Assembly (NCBI RefSeq): GCF_014694315.1
Contig: NZ_JAAOXD010000004.1
Coordinates: 223,967 to 287,966 of the forward strand
Direction: 5' to 3'
Length of the DNA: 64,000 nucleotides
Source of the DNA: Arthrobacter ipis
GTDB lineage: Bacteria > Actinomycetota > Actinomycetes > Actinomycetales > Micrococcaceae
A program made the translations under genes and the position numbers. How positions within the stretch are numbered: the stretch's first letter is position 1; every line of letters begins with the position of its first letter. A model generated the notes under the pieces. It was given only the letters and a program-made list of their open reading frames with translations, did not search any database and was not told the DNA's origin. Shown piece after piece: positions 52,118 through 60,745 of the stretch.

Positions 52118-52894
52118 ATGACGCACCACGACACGTTCCCGGCCGAACGCACCGCGGTGCTGACCGGGGCAGCCTCCGCGCGGGGCATTGGCCGGGCGAC
52201 GGCGGAAATGCTCGCCAGCCAGGGCTGGTCCGTGGCCGTCCTCGACATCGACGGCGACGCTGCGCGGCGCGCGGCGGAGGACATCTCCTCGGTGTACGGC
52301 GTGGCGGCCAGGGGCGTGGGCGCCGACGTCTCCGACCAGGCCACCGTGAACGCCGCCATCGACGAGGTGGAGGCCAACATGCCGCCCATTGTGGGGCTGG
52401 CGAACCTGGCAGGCATCAGCTCGCCCACCGAGTTCATGGACGAGACGCTCGAGGCCTGGGAGCGGGTGTTCCGGGTCAACATGACCGGCACGTTCCTGGT
52501 CACGCAGCGCGTGCTCCGCGGCATGATCGAGCGCAGGCTCGGCCGGGTGGTCAGCGTCTCCTCCATCTCCGCGCAGCGCGGTGGCGGCACGTATTCCAAG
52601 GTGGCCTACAGTGCATCGAAGGCAGCCATCATCGGCTTCACCCGTGCGCTGGCACGGGAGATGGGCCAGTACAACATCACCGTCAACTGCATCGCCCCGG
52701 GGCCGGTGGACACCGACATTATGGGCGGCACCCTGACCGACGAACGCAAGGCGGACATGTCCAGGGACATCCTCATGGGCCGGGTGGGCACGGTCCGAGA
52801 CATCGCCGCCCTCATGGCGTTCCTGATGGGGGAGGACGCCGGCTACATCACCGCCGCGACGTACGATATCAACGGCGGCCTGCAGATTTCCTAG
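52118..52894 (+). CDS. SDR family oxidoreductase
   Basis: 258 residues from ATG 52118 (GAGGGG upstream). Classical SDR: cofactor motif LTGAASARGIGRATAEML, NLAGISSP, catalytic Ser in VVSVSSISAQRG, Tyr-x-x-x-Lys in VAYSASKAA, and PGPVDTDIMGG. Position behind the MFS gene suggests that it oxidises the imported sugar acid, at its 2- or 3-hydroxyl, before phosphorylation. In described pathways this step is usually done by an LtnD-type enzyme, so an SDR in that role would be a replacement. It ends 3 bp before the convergent fused gene. Confidence 0.92.
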   Translation: MTHHDTFPAERTAVLTGAASARGIGRATAEMLASQGWSVAVLDIDGDAARRAAEDISSVYGVAARGVGADVSDQATVNAAIDEVEANMPPIVGLANLAGISSPTEFMDETLEAWERVFRVNMTGTFLVTQRVLRGMIERRLGRVVSVSSISAQRGGGTYSKVAYSASKAAIIGFTRALAREMGQYNITVNCIAPGPVDTDIMGGTLTDERKADMSRDILMGRVGTVRDIAALMAFLMGEDAGYITAATYDINGGLQIS

Positions 52895-52897
52895 AGC

Positions 52898-55294
52898 TCA
52901 GGCTGCCGCGGGGCTGGGCGACATCTCGGCCGCCTGGCGCAGCGCCTCGATCATGCTGCGCACGTCCACGATGCCCTTGCCCGCGATGTCGAAGGCGGTG
53001 CCGTGGTCCACTGACGTGCGGATGACGGGCAGGCCCACCGTGATGTTGACGCCGGCCTCGATGCCGAGGACCTTGATCGGTCCGTGGCCCTGGTCGTGGT
53101 ACATCGCCACGATGAGGTCGTAGTCGCCGCGGCCGGCCAGGAAGAACGCCGTGTCCGCCGGGAGCGGGCCGCGGGCATCGATGCCGTCGGCCTGGAGCTT
53201 CTCGATGGCCGGGGTGATCTTCTCCGCCTCCTCGCCGTAGCCGAAGAGCCCGTTTTCGCCGGCATGCGGGTTGATGGCGCAGACGCCGATCTTCGGGGCG
53301 GCGATGCCGGCGCGCTGCATGGCGCCGTGGCCGCGGCGCACCGTCCGCTCCACCAGGCCGGGCTCGATCTTGTTGATGGCGTCGATCAGGCCGATGTGCG
53401 TGGTGACGTGGATGACCTTGACCTTGGGCGTGGACAGCATCATGGACACTTCCTCGACACCCATGAAGTGCGCGAGCAGTTCGGTGTGGCCCGGGTAGAT
53501 GTGTCCAGCCTTGTGCAGCGCGGCCTTGTTCAGGGGCGCGGTGCAGATGCCCTGGACCTGTCCGGCCATGCCCAGCTCGCACGCGATCCGGATGTAGTGG
53601 TAGGCGGCGTTGCCGGCCTCGGCGGACTCATGGCCCCACGGCAGGTCGGCCGAAAGCAGCTTCGGGTCGATCACGTTGATCCGGCCGGCTTCGAAGACGG
53701 CGTCGCCTACCTTCTCCACCTCGACGATGTTGGCTTCCACGCCCAGCGCACTGGCACCCAGCTGCAGCCGGTGGACGTCGCCGATGACCACCGGGCGGCA
53801 GTCGCGGTAGGCGTTCTGGTCGAGAAGGGCGCCCACGGTCACCTCGGGTCCCACGCCGGCGCCGTCGCCCATGGTCACGGCGATGAAGGGCCGGGTGTCC
53901 TGTTCGGTTGCGTTCACTGCTGATGTCATTGGAGCTCCAGGTGTGTGGGAGGGATGGGAAGTGCTGTTGGAAGACCGAAGGTCCTTGATGGCGGAGTAGA
54001 GCTGGACGAGGGCGTCGCTGTCGCCGAAGCTGCCGGGCTTGGTGCCCACCAGCCGCCCGTCGTCGCAAAGACTGACCACGGCGCCGTGCTGTACGGACGC
54101 CAGCGGGGTCAGCGAACGGACGCCGAGGGCGTCGAGCACCTCGCGGGCCGTTTCGCCGCCGGTGAGGATGAGGTCCGAGTCCGCCGTCGGAGCTGCTGGC
54201 GCGGAACCAGTTGCCGCGCCAGTTGCCGCGCCAGTTGCCGCGCCGGCGGTTAGCCGGGCGAGGTTCCGCACGATCGTGCCGGACTCGTCGGGATTGACGA
54301 CGGCGGCGCTGACGGTCAGCACTGCCGGTTCGCCTGCCGCCAGGAGCTGCTGGGCTTCCGCGAGCCGGGAGCGGAAATCCCCAGGTTGCTGCAGCTCATC
54401 GGGAGCGATCCGGAGGACGGTGAAGCCGCCGGCTTCCAGGTTCCGCAGCTGCGCCGCGGCCTTCGCCGAGGCGGAGCCGACGGCGGCCAGCACAGTCCGG
54501 GGTCCGTCCGCGGCCGGCATTCTGCGCGGCGCCTGCTTTTGCGCGTTCCGGGCAGAACTACAGCGCAGTTTCGCCGCCAGCAGCAGGGCCATGCCGCCGG
54601 TTCCGGCCAGTACGATGCGGCGTCCGCCGGCCCTGAAGCCCAGGTCCAGCAGCGCGTCCGCCACGGCCTCCAGATCGGCCGGAGTCTCGCCGTCGACGAT
54701 CACGGTGGCCGGAGTGGCACGGGAAAGGCGATCGGACAGGAAGCCGCCCAGGCCGCCGGACCGCACCGTGGACAGCTCCGCAAGCTGCACCGCGGGGCCA
54801 GGGCCCAGCAGCCCCGCGAGTTCCGCGGGCGGGGCGGCTGGTTCTGCCCGCCACAGGTCCGTGCCGTCCAGCCGAATGCCGTCGGCAAAGGGCCGGCCGC
54901 CCACGACTGTCCGGTTCAGCTGGGGAAGTGCGCCGGCCACCACAACGTGGTGGCCCAGGGCCGACAGCGCCGCGATTTCCGGGCCCACATTGCCCCGCCA
55001 CAGGGAATCGATTTTCTTGAACAGGACGCCTGCGCCGTCTGCGGCAGCGCTGCTGAATACGGCAGCCGAAGCCGCGGCGGCGATGTCCGGGGCCGCGGCC
55101 CGGGAGTGGGTGTCGACCACCAGAGCATCCGGGCGGCTGCCGGTGCCCGTGTCTTCTGTGTTTGCGCCCTCGGCAACAGTGCCCGCGTCCGCGGAGGACA
55201 GGAGGAGGCGGGTGTCCAGCCCCTGGGCTGCAAAGCATTGCCCCACTTCTGCTGCGCCGGAAAAGTCATCGGCCTGGATGAGTACTGCAGCCAT
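52898..55294 (-). CDS. Fused four-carbon acid-sugar kinase (DUF1537) and PdxA2-type dehydrogenase
   Basis: 798 residues from ATG 55294, preceded by AGGGAGGA. Residues ~1-430 are a DUF1537 kinase: VLIQADDFSGAAEVGQCFAA, LFKKIDSLWRGNVGPEIAAL, the ATP domain with LILTGGETAREVLDALG, and GTKPGSFG. Residues ~465-795 are a PdxA-like dehydrogenase: VTMGDGAGVGPEVTVGALL, AGHIYPGHTELLAHFMGV, VKVIHVTTHIGLI and AMYHDQGHGPIKV, which hold the metal-ligand His. Separate kinase and PdxA2 proteins are known to convert D-threonate or D-erythronate to dihydroxyacetone phosphate: phosphorylation, then oxidation and decarboxylation. Here both steps are in one chain. ATG 53929 (residue 456, after TGGAGCTCCA) could allow the dehydrogenase to be made alone. 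A 12-bp repeat lies in the kinase part. Confidence 0.93.
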   Translation of the reverse strand: MAAVLIQADDFSGAAEVGQCFAAQGLDTRLLLSSADAGTVAEGANTEDTGTGSRPDALVVDTHSRAAAPDIAAAASAAVFSSAAADGAGVLFKKIDSLWRGNVGPEIAALSALGHHVVVAGALPQLNRTVVGGRPFADGIRLDGTDLWRAEPAAPPAELAGLLGPGPAVQLAELSTVRSGGLGGFLSDRLSRATPATVIVDGETPADLEAVADALLDLGFRAGGRRIVLAGTGGMALLLAAKLRCSSARNAQKQAPRRMPAADGPRTVLAAVGSASAKAAAQLRNLEAGGFTVLRIAPDELQQPGDFRSRLAEAQQLLAAGEPAVLTVSAAVVNPDESGTIVRNLARLTAGAATGAATGAATGSAPAAPTADSDLILTGGETAREVLDALGVRSLTPLASVQHGAVVSLCDDGRLVGTKPGSFGDSDALVQLYSAIKDLRSSNSTSHPSHTPGAPMTSAVNATEQDTRPFIAVTMGDGAGVGPEVTVGALLDQNAYRDCRPVVIGDVHRLQLGASALGVEANIVEVEKVGDAVFEAGRINVIDPKLLSADLPWGHESAEAGNAAYHYIRIACELGMAGQVQGICTAPLNKAALHKAGHIYPGHTELLAHFMGVEEVSMMLSTPKVKVIHVTTHIGLIDAINKIEPGLVERTVRRGHGAMQRAGIAAPKIGVCAINPHAGENGLFGYGEEAEKITPAIEKLQADGIDARGPLPADTAFFLAGRGDYDLIVAMYHDQGHGPIKVLGIEAGVNITVGLPVIRTSVDHGTAFDIAGKGIVDVRSMIEALRQAAEMSPSPAAA
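54207..54242. repeat. In-frame 12-bp tandem repeat, three copies
   Basis: CCAGTTGCCGCG occurs three times head to tail (54207, 54219, 54231). It encodes an Ala-Thr-Gly-Ala repeat in the kinase domain of the fused protein, between an ATP-domain helix and the LILTGGET strand, likely a surface loop. Copy number could vary without changing frame. Confidence 0.9.
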
Positions 55295-55341
55295 GGAGTC
55301 CTCCCTTCTTCTGGTTGTCGGTAGCACCATGATGGCACGAC

Positions 55342-55380
55342 TGCGCGGATTGCGCTAGAGCGGTTGCGCATTTCGCGCAG
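55342..55380. promoter_or_regulatory. Cluster of TGCGC boxes in the divergent promoter region
   Basis: Within 40 bp are CTGCGCGG, TTGCGCTA, and the inverted pair TTGCGCATTTCGCGCAG. The pair TGCGC/GCGCA at 55365-55379 looks like an IclR-type or similar operator. It lies between the fused kinase gene (start 55294) and the ABC operon (start 55457), so one regulator may control both. No regulator gene is seen nearby. Confidence 0.45.
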
Positions 55381-55456
55381 AGGTGGCAGAGTGATGCATG
55401 TAACACGGCGCAGGCCATCCGGCCCCCAGCCGTCCCATTCAACCGAGAGGTCAACG

Positions 55457-57031
55457 ATGACCGTTCTTCCTCAAGGAAGTGAGATCTCACGGCGCCGCCT
55501 CCTGCAGTTCGGCGCAGCCGCCGGATTTCTCCTGGGCACAGGCTCCCTGGCCGGGTGTGCCGGCCCCACGGGCCTGCCGGGACCCAGCACCCTGACACTG
55601 GCCCTCAACAGGTCCCTCGTCAGCCTGGACAACAAGCTCAACCAGTTCGACGCCGCCGTCACCGTCCAGCGCGCCGTGCGGCAGGGACTGACAGCCATCG
55701 GCCCCGAAACCAAGCCGATCCTCGTCCTGGCGGACCGCTTTGAGATGACCTCGCCCACCGCGTGGACGGTGCGGCTGCGCGAAGGCGTCCGCTACTCGGA
55801 CGGCACCCCGGTGGCCATCGAGGACATCGCCACGGCGCTGAAGATGTACCAGCAGGTGCAGGGTTCCTTCGTCGCCGGGTTCTTCCCCGAGTTTCCCACG
55901 GTGGTTCCGGTGGATGACCGGACGTTCCGGATGGAGTCCAAGAACCCCATCCCCATCCTCGATTCCCTCATGAGCATGATCCTGATCAGCCCGGCGGCCA
56001 AGAACAAGCCGGAGGAGCTGCAGGAAGGGGTGGGCACCGGCCCCTACGTGGTGACCAAGTTCAACCGTGGCGCCGGCACGTACAGCCTCAAGCGCAACGA
56101 GAACTACTGGGGCCCTGCCCCCAAGGTGGACAACGTCGAGGTCCGCTTCCTGCCCGAGGAATCCAGCCGCGTCATCGCACTGCGCAGCGGCGAGGTGGAC
56201 GTCATCGACTCCATCACGCCTGACTCGCGCGAACAGCTGGCCGGACTTCCCGGCGTCGTCCTTGCGGAGGCGTCAAGCCTCCGGCTGAACCAGATCTTCT
56301 ACAACTTCCGCAAGCCCTCGAGCCACCCGCTGTCCGATGTCCGCGTCCGCGAGGCACTCAGCTGGGCGGTCGACGGCGAGGCCCTGGTCAAGGACGTCCT
56401 GGTCGATTCGGTCAGCGAGGCCGAAGGCGTGGTTCCGTCCAGCCTCACCGGCTTCTCCAAGACCGGCAACTACACCTACGACCCGGAGAAGGCTAAGGCC
56501 ACGCTGAAGAGCCTCGGCGTCACGGACCTGAACCTCAAGATCATCTGGGAAACCGGCGAGTTCGCCTCCGACACCTCCGTAATGGAGGCCCTCGTGGAGA
56601 TGTTCGGCAACATCGGTGTGAAGACCCAGCTGCAGCAGTTCGAGCCCGGCGGCAACATCCTGGCCTGGCGCCAGGGCAAGCAGGGCGACTGGGACCTGCT
56701 GGGCAACGGCTTCAGCAGCCCCACCGGCCTCGCCATCACCATGATGCAGGGCATGTACGCCGGAACCGCGGAAAAGGAAAAAACCCGCGACACCTACCAG
56801 GGCTACGTGGTCCCGGAGGTGCAGGCCAAGATCCAGGCCGCCTCCTCCGAGGTGGACCCGGTGCGCCGCGAGCAGCTGCTCGCCACCGCGCAGAAGGCCA
56901 TCTGGGACACCTGGCCCTGCGCCTGGGCGTTCGTTCCCAAGTCGGTGCTGGCCCACCAGAAGCGCGTGGCAGGCCTGTCGCTGGCCCCCACCAACTCCTA
57001 CCCCCTTGTTGACGTCCGGCTGGAGGCCTGA
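55457..57031 (+). CDS. Dpp/Opp-type ABC transporter substrate-binding protein
   Basis: 524 residues from ATG 55457 (GAGAGG upstream). The N-terminus SRRRLLQFGAAAGFLLGTGS is a twin-arginine signal, followed by the lipobox LAGC with Cys34: a folded, membrane-anchored protein. SBP family 5 fold: LREGVRYSDGTPVAIEDIAT, GTGPYVVTKFNRGAGTYSLK, NENYWGPAPKVDNVEVRF and LRLNQIFYNFRKPSSHPLSD. The family binds peptides, but also oligosaccharides and other glycans. The following genes suggest a saccharide-like or sugar-acid-containing ligand. Confidence 0.94.
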   Translation: MTVLPQGSEISRRRLLQFGAAAGFLLGTGSLAGCAGPTGLPGPSTLTLALNRSLVSLDNKLNQFDAAVTVQRAVRQGLTAIGPETKPILVLADRFEMTSPTAWTVRLREGVRYSDGTPVAIEDIATALKMYQQVQGSFVAGFFPEFPTVVPVDDRTFRMESKNPIPILDSLMSMILISPAAKNKPEELQEGVGTGPYVVTKFNRGAGTYSLKRNENYWGPAPKVDNVEVRFLPEESSRVIALRSGEVDVIDSITPDSREQLAGLPGVVLAEASSLRLNQIFYNFRKPSSHPLSDVRVREALSWAVDGEALVKDVLVDSVSEAEGVVPSSLTGFSKTGNYTYDPEKAKATLKSLGVTDLNLKIIWETGEFASDTSVMEALVEMFGNIGVKTQLQQFEPGGNILAWRQGKQGDWDLLGNGFSSPTGLAITMMQGMYAGTAEKEKTRDTYQGYVVPEVQAKIQAASSEVDPVRREQLLATAQKAIWDTWPCAWAFVPKSVLAHQKRVAGLSLAPTNSYPLVDVRLEA

Positions 57032-57034
57032 GTC

Positions 57035-57970
57035 ATGACCAAGTACATCCTCAAGCGGCTGGGCCAAGGCCTGCTGACCGTGTTCCTGACGGTCTCCACG
57101 GTCTTCATCCTGATCCGCCTGGCCCCCGGTGATCCGGCCGTGTCCTACGCCGGACCGCTGGCCACCACTGAACAGCTGGCCAAGGTCCGCGAACAGTTCG
57201 GCCTGGACCGTCCCCTGCTGGAGCAGTACTGGATCTTCCTGCAGCAGCTGTTCACCGGCAACCTCGGCACCTCCTACTCCTTCCAGGCGCCGGCCATGCA
57301 GGTGGTGGCGGAGCGGATGCCGTACACGCTGACCCTCGCCACCGCGTCCATCCTCCTCACCGCCGTGGTGGCCATCCCGCTGGGCGTCTGGATGGCCCGC
57401 CGCCCGGACACCAACCGGGAACTCGGCGTCAACGTCCTCACCATCGCCGGGCAGTCGATGCCGGACTTCTGGACCGGCATCATGCTCCTCACAGGCTTCG
57501 CCGTCCTGATCCCGCTGTTCCCCGCCTCCGGCTTCGCCACGTGGGGCGGGCTGGTCCTCCCCACCGTCACCATCGCCACCCTGCAGATCGCGCTGATCTC
57601 CCGGATGGTGCGGCGGGAGATGACGTCCAACTTCGCCGCCCCCTACCTGACCGTGGCGCGGTCCAGGGGAGTGGGCAGCCCCGCGCTCACCTGGCGCTAT
57701 GCCATGGGCAACTCCGCCATCCCGGTCTTCACCGCCCTCGGCACCCGCTTCGCCGCCATGCTCAACGGCGTGGTGGTGGTGGAAGTGGTGTTCGCGTGGC
57801 CCGGCGTCGGCTCCCTCATTGTCCGTGCCCTTGAAACCCGCGACTACCCACTCATCCAGGCAACCGTCCTCCTGACGGCACTGCTGGCCGTAGCCGTCCA
57901 GCTGGTCATCGACCTCGCCTACCCGCTTCTTGATCCCCGCGTTCGTCTTGGAAAGGCGGCAGCAGCATGA
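57035..57970 (+). CDS. Dpp/Opp-type ABC permease (DppB-like)
   Basis: 311 residues, six spans, with the EAA loop in YLTVARSRGVGSPALTWRYA and the family N-terminus KYILKRLGQGLLTVFLTVST. First permease subunit; its stop overlaps the next gene as ATGA. GGAGG upstream of ATG 57035. Confidence 0.95.
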   Translation: MTKYILKRLGQGLLTVFLTVSTVFILIRLAPGDPAVSYAGPLATTEQLAKVREQFGLDRPLLEQYWIFLQQLFTGNLGTSYSFQAPAMQVVAERMPYTLTLATASILLTAVVAIPLGVWMARRPDTNRELGVNVLTIAGQSMPDFWTGIMLLTGFAVLIPLFPASGFATWGGLVLPTVTIATLQIALISRMVRREMTSNFAAPYLTVARSRGVGSPALTWRYAMGNSAIPVFTALGTRFAAMLNGVVVVEVVFAWPGVGSLIVRALETRDYPLIQATVLLTALLAVAVQLVIDLAYPLLDPRVRLGKAAAA

Positions 57971-58899
57971 GCCTCAGCGACACCGCAACGCCGGCGGCCT
58001 CCGCCGCACAACCGCCCCGGACACCCTCGGCCAGCGCCGTCACGAAGGAGCTCGTCGCGAAGGCCGGCGCCACCCGCCGCCGCAACGCCGCCAAGTGGAA
58101 GCTGCGCATCGGCGCCGTCTGCACGCTGATCGTCATCATCCCCATCCTGCTGGCCCAGGTCCTTCCCCTTCCTGACGCCAACCACCAGGACTTGTCCGCC
58201 CGCCGCCTGGCGCCCCTGGTGGACGGCCACCTGTTCGGCACCGACCAGCTGGGCCGCGACCTGCTCTCCCGCGTCCTGCACGGAGGCCAGGTGTCCCTGA
58301 CCATCGGCATCCTGGCCGTGGTGGTCTCCGGCGCCATCGGCATCATTCTCGGTGCAGCCGCCGGCTACTTCGGTGGCTGGGTGGACACCGTGGTCTCGCG
58401 GGTCCTTGAGGCCCAGATGTCCCTGCCGCTCCTCATGATGCTGCTCCTGGTGGTGGCGCTCTTCGGCCCGTCCATCCCGGTGATCACGTTCGTCATCGCG
58501 ATTGCGCAATGGCCGGAAGTGGCCAGGCTGACCCGGTCCATGGTGCTCGTGGAACGCGAAAAACCCTACGTCTCCGCGGCGCGCATCCTGGGCCTGCACC
58601 GCATCCAGATCCTCATCCAGCACATCATCCCGAACGTCATCAAGCAGGCAACCCTCGTGGTGCTGCTGCTCCTGGCCCAGGCCGTCCTGCTCGAGAGCGC
58701 CCTCAGCTTCCTCGGCGCCGGCCCCCAGCGGCCGTTCGCCACCTGGGGACGCATCATCTCCGACGGCCAGGACTACATCACCACCTCCTGGTGGATGGTT
58801 ACCCTGCCCGGTCTGGTGATCGTGCTGATGGTGGTGGGCGTGAACCTGCTGGGCGACGGCCTCCGGGACCGTCCCCGCCGCAAGAAGAAGGGTGCCTGA
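57967..58899 (+). CDS. Dpp/Opp-type ABC permease (DppC-like)
   Basis: 310 residues, partner permease. An Ala/Pro-rich ~25-residue cytoplasmic tail, then the DppC pattern HLFGTDQLGRDLLSRVLHGG and the EAA loop YVSAARILGLHRIQILIQHI, with the C-terminal LSFLGAGPQRPFATWG. It overlaps the DppB-like gene (ATGA) and nearly abuts the following ATPase. Confidence 0.95.
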   Translation: MSLSDTATPAASAAQPPRTPSASAVTKELVAKAGATRRRNAAKWKLRIGAVCTLIVIIPILLAQVLPLPDANHQDLSARRLAPLVDGHLFGTDQLGRDLLSRVLHGGQVSLTIGILAVVVSGAIGIILGAAAGYFGGWVDTVVSRVLEAQMSLPLLMMLLLVVALFGPSIPVITFVIAIAQWPEVARLTRSMVLVEREKPYVSAARILGLHRIQILIQHIIPNVIKQATLVVLLLLAQAVLLESALSFLGAGPQRPFATWGRIISDGQDYITTSWWMVTLPGLVIVLMVVGVNLLGDGLRDRPRRKKKGA

Positions 58900-58900
58900 C

Positions 58901-59854
58901 ATGAACGCACAACCCGGCCCTGGCCGAACCAACACAGGTCGCACTGAGTCCGGCCACACCGCCGAGCCGGCCCTGCTCGAGGTCCGCGACTTCCAGGTGG
59001 AGCTGATCACCGACGCCGGCATCATCAGGGCTGTTGATTCGGTGAACTTCAGCATCCACCGCGGTGAAACGGTCACCATCATCGGTGAGTCCGGTTCGGG
59101 CAAGTCGACGACGGCGATGGGCGTCCTCCGGCTGCTCCCGGACGATCTGGCGGTACTTTCCGGCACCGTGCTCATCGACGGCGTGGACGTGGTGACCGTA
59201 CCCAAGGCCATCGATAAGGTCCGCGGCCGGACAGTCGCGCTCATCCCGCAGGACCCCATGACCGCGCTCAGCCCTGTCCACTCGATCGGCAGCCAGCTCT
59301 TCGAGGCCATCCGGATTGCCGGCGCCGCCTCCAAAGAGAAGGACGCCGTCCGGGCCCGCGCCATCCGGCTTTTGGAACAGGTCCATATTCCGACGCCGGA
59401 AGTGCAGCTGAAGAAGTACCCGCACCAGCTCTCCGGCGGCATGCTCCAGCGCGTGCTCATCGCGATCGCGCTGGCCAGTGAGCCGCAGCTACTGGTGGCG
59501 GACGAACCCACCTCGGCGCTGGACGTCACGGTGCAGGCCGGCATTCTGGACCTCCTGCTGGAACTCCAGGAGCAACGCGGCATCGGCATCCTGATGATCA
59601 CGCACGACCTCGGCGTGGCCCGGCTGATTTCGGACCGCATTCACGTGATGAAGGACGGGTCCTTCGTGGAGTCCGGGGACGTCCAGCAGGTCGTGGAGCA
59701 GCCGGCCACCGAGTACACCCGCAACCTGCTGGCCGCCGTACCGGTCCTGGGACCCTGGGACGAAACCCCCGCCGGCAGCACCTCAGAGTCCCCATCCAAG
59801 ACCGCCGCGGCCGGCGACGCCGCCCTGACCAGCACCGGAGTCCAGAATGACTAA
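58901..59854 (+). CDS. Dpp/Opp-type ABC ATPase (DppD-like)
   Basis: 317 residues from ATG 58901; GTG 58892, overlapping the permease end, is an alternative. Walker A GESGSGKSTTAMGVL, Q-loop LIPQDPMTALSPVHS, signature LSGGMLQRVLIAIAL, Walker B LLVADEPTSALDVT, switch His MITHDLGVA. The C-terminal oligopeptide-type Cys region is not evident. It works as a pair with the next ATPase. Confidence 0.95.
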   Translation: MNAQPGPGRTNTGRTESGHTAEPALLEVRDFQVELITDAGIIRAVDSVNFSIHRGETVTIIGESGSGKSTTAMGVLRLLPDDLAVLSGTVLIDGVDVVTVPKAIDKVRGRTVALIPQDPMTALSPVHSIGSQLFEAIRIAGAASKEKDAVRARAIRLLEQVHIPTPEVQLKKYPHQLSGGMLQRVLIAIALASEPQLLVADEPTSALDVTVQAGILDLLLELQEQRGIGILMITHDLGVARLISDRIHVMKDGSFVESGDVQQVVEQPATEYTRNLLAAVPVLGPWDETPAGSTSESPSKTAAAGDAALTSTGVQND

Positions 59855-60671
59855 GCCGTTCCTCTCCGTCGAGAACCTCGTGGTGGACTACCACGTCCCC
59901 GGCGGCACGTTCCGCGCCGTGGATGACGTCTCCTTCTCGGTGGACAAGGGCAAGACGATCGCCGTCGTCGGTGAATCCGGCTGCGGAAAGTCCACGATCG
60001 CCAAGGCGCTGATGCGCCTGGTGACGCCGGCCAGCGGCCGGATCGAACTGGACGGCACGGACCTGGCCGCACTCAGCGAAGCCAAGCTGCGGCCGCTGCG
60101 TTCCAAGTTCCAGATGGTCTTCCAGGACCCGTACGGCTCCCTGGACCCGCACCTCACCGCCCAGGAAATCGTGGCCGAACCACTGAAGCTACAGGGCGTC
60201 CGGTCCAAGGCCGAGCGGCACAAGGAAGCTGCGAAGCTGATCGACCAGGTGGGCCTGCCGGCCAAGTCCCTCGACCGCCACCCGGCCGAGTTCTCCGGAG
60301 GCCAGCGGCAGCGCATCGGCATTGCCCGGGCTCTTGCGTCCAAGCCGGAACTGCTGGTCTGCGACGAAGCCACGAGCGCGCTGGACGTGTCCGTCCAGGC
60401 CCAGGTGCTGAGGCTGCTGAAGTCCATCCAGGACGAAACCGGCATCACCTACGTGTTCATCTCGCACAACCTTGGCGTGGTGCAGGAGATCAGCGATAGC
60501 GTCATGGTCATGCAGCGCGGCAAGCTCGTGGAGTCAGGCAGCACTGCATCCGTGCTGACCGCACCCAAGGAGGACTACACCCGCAAGCTCCGCCGGGCGG
60601 CGCTGGACCCGTCCACCATGCGCGGCCTCAAGCCGCGGCACGTGGTCCGGTCGCTGGCGCTGAAAGGCTGA
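59847..60671 (+). CDS. Dpp/Opp-type ABC ATPase (DppF-like)
   Basis: 274 residues, overlapping the preceding ATPase gene by 8 bp. Walker A GESGCGKSTIAKALM, signature FSGGQRQRIGIARAL, Walker B LLVCDEATSALDVS, switch His FISHNLGVV. The MVFQDPYGSLDPHLTAQEI Q-loop is typical of DppF. It completes the transporter. Confidence 0.95.
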   Translation: MTKPFLSVENLVVDYHVPGGTFRAVDDVSFSVDKGKTIAVVGESGCGKSTIAKALMRLVTPASGRIELDGTDLAALSEAKLRPLRSKFQMVFQDPYGSLDPHLTAQEIVAEPLKLQGVRSKAERHKEAAKLIDQVGLPAKSLDRHPAEFSGGQRQRIGIARALASKPELLVCDEATSALDVSVQAQVLRLLKSIQDETGITYVFISHNLGVVQEISDSVMVMQRGKLVESGSTASVLTAPKEDYTRKLRRAALDPSTMRGLKPRHVVRSLALKG

Positions 60672-60745
60672 CCCGCTCCACTGATCCGGCCGTTTACCCG
60701 CCCCGCACCACCCGACCCGTTACTGCAACCACGGAGAATCAACGC

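Noticed and set aside
54039..55358. 439-residue plus-strand frame
   Set aside because: Antisense of the DUF1537 kinase domain; composition is typical of high-GC shadow frames.
57919..59640. 573-residue minus-strand frame
   Set aside because: Antisense of the ABC permease and ATPase genes, no motif, and His/Asp/Gly-rich translation typical of shadow frames.
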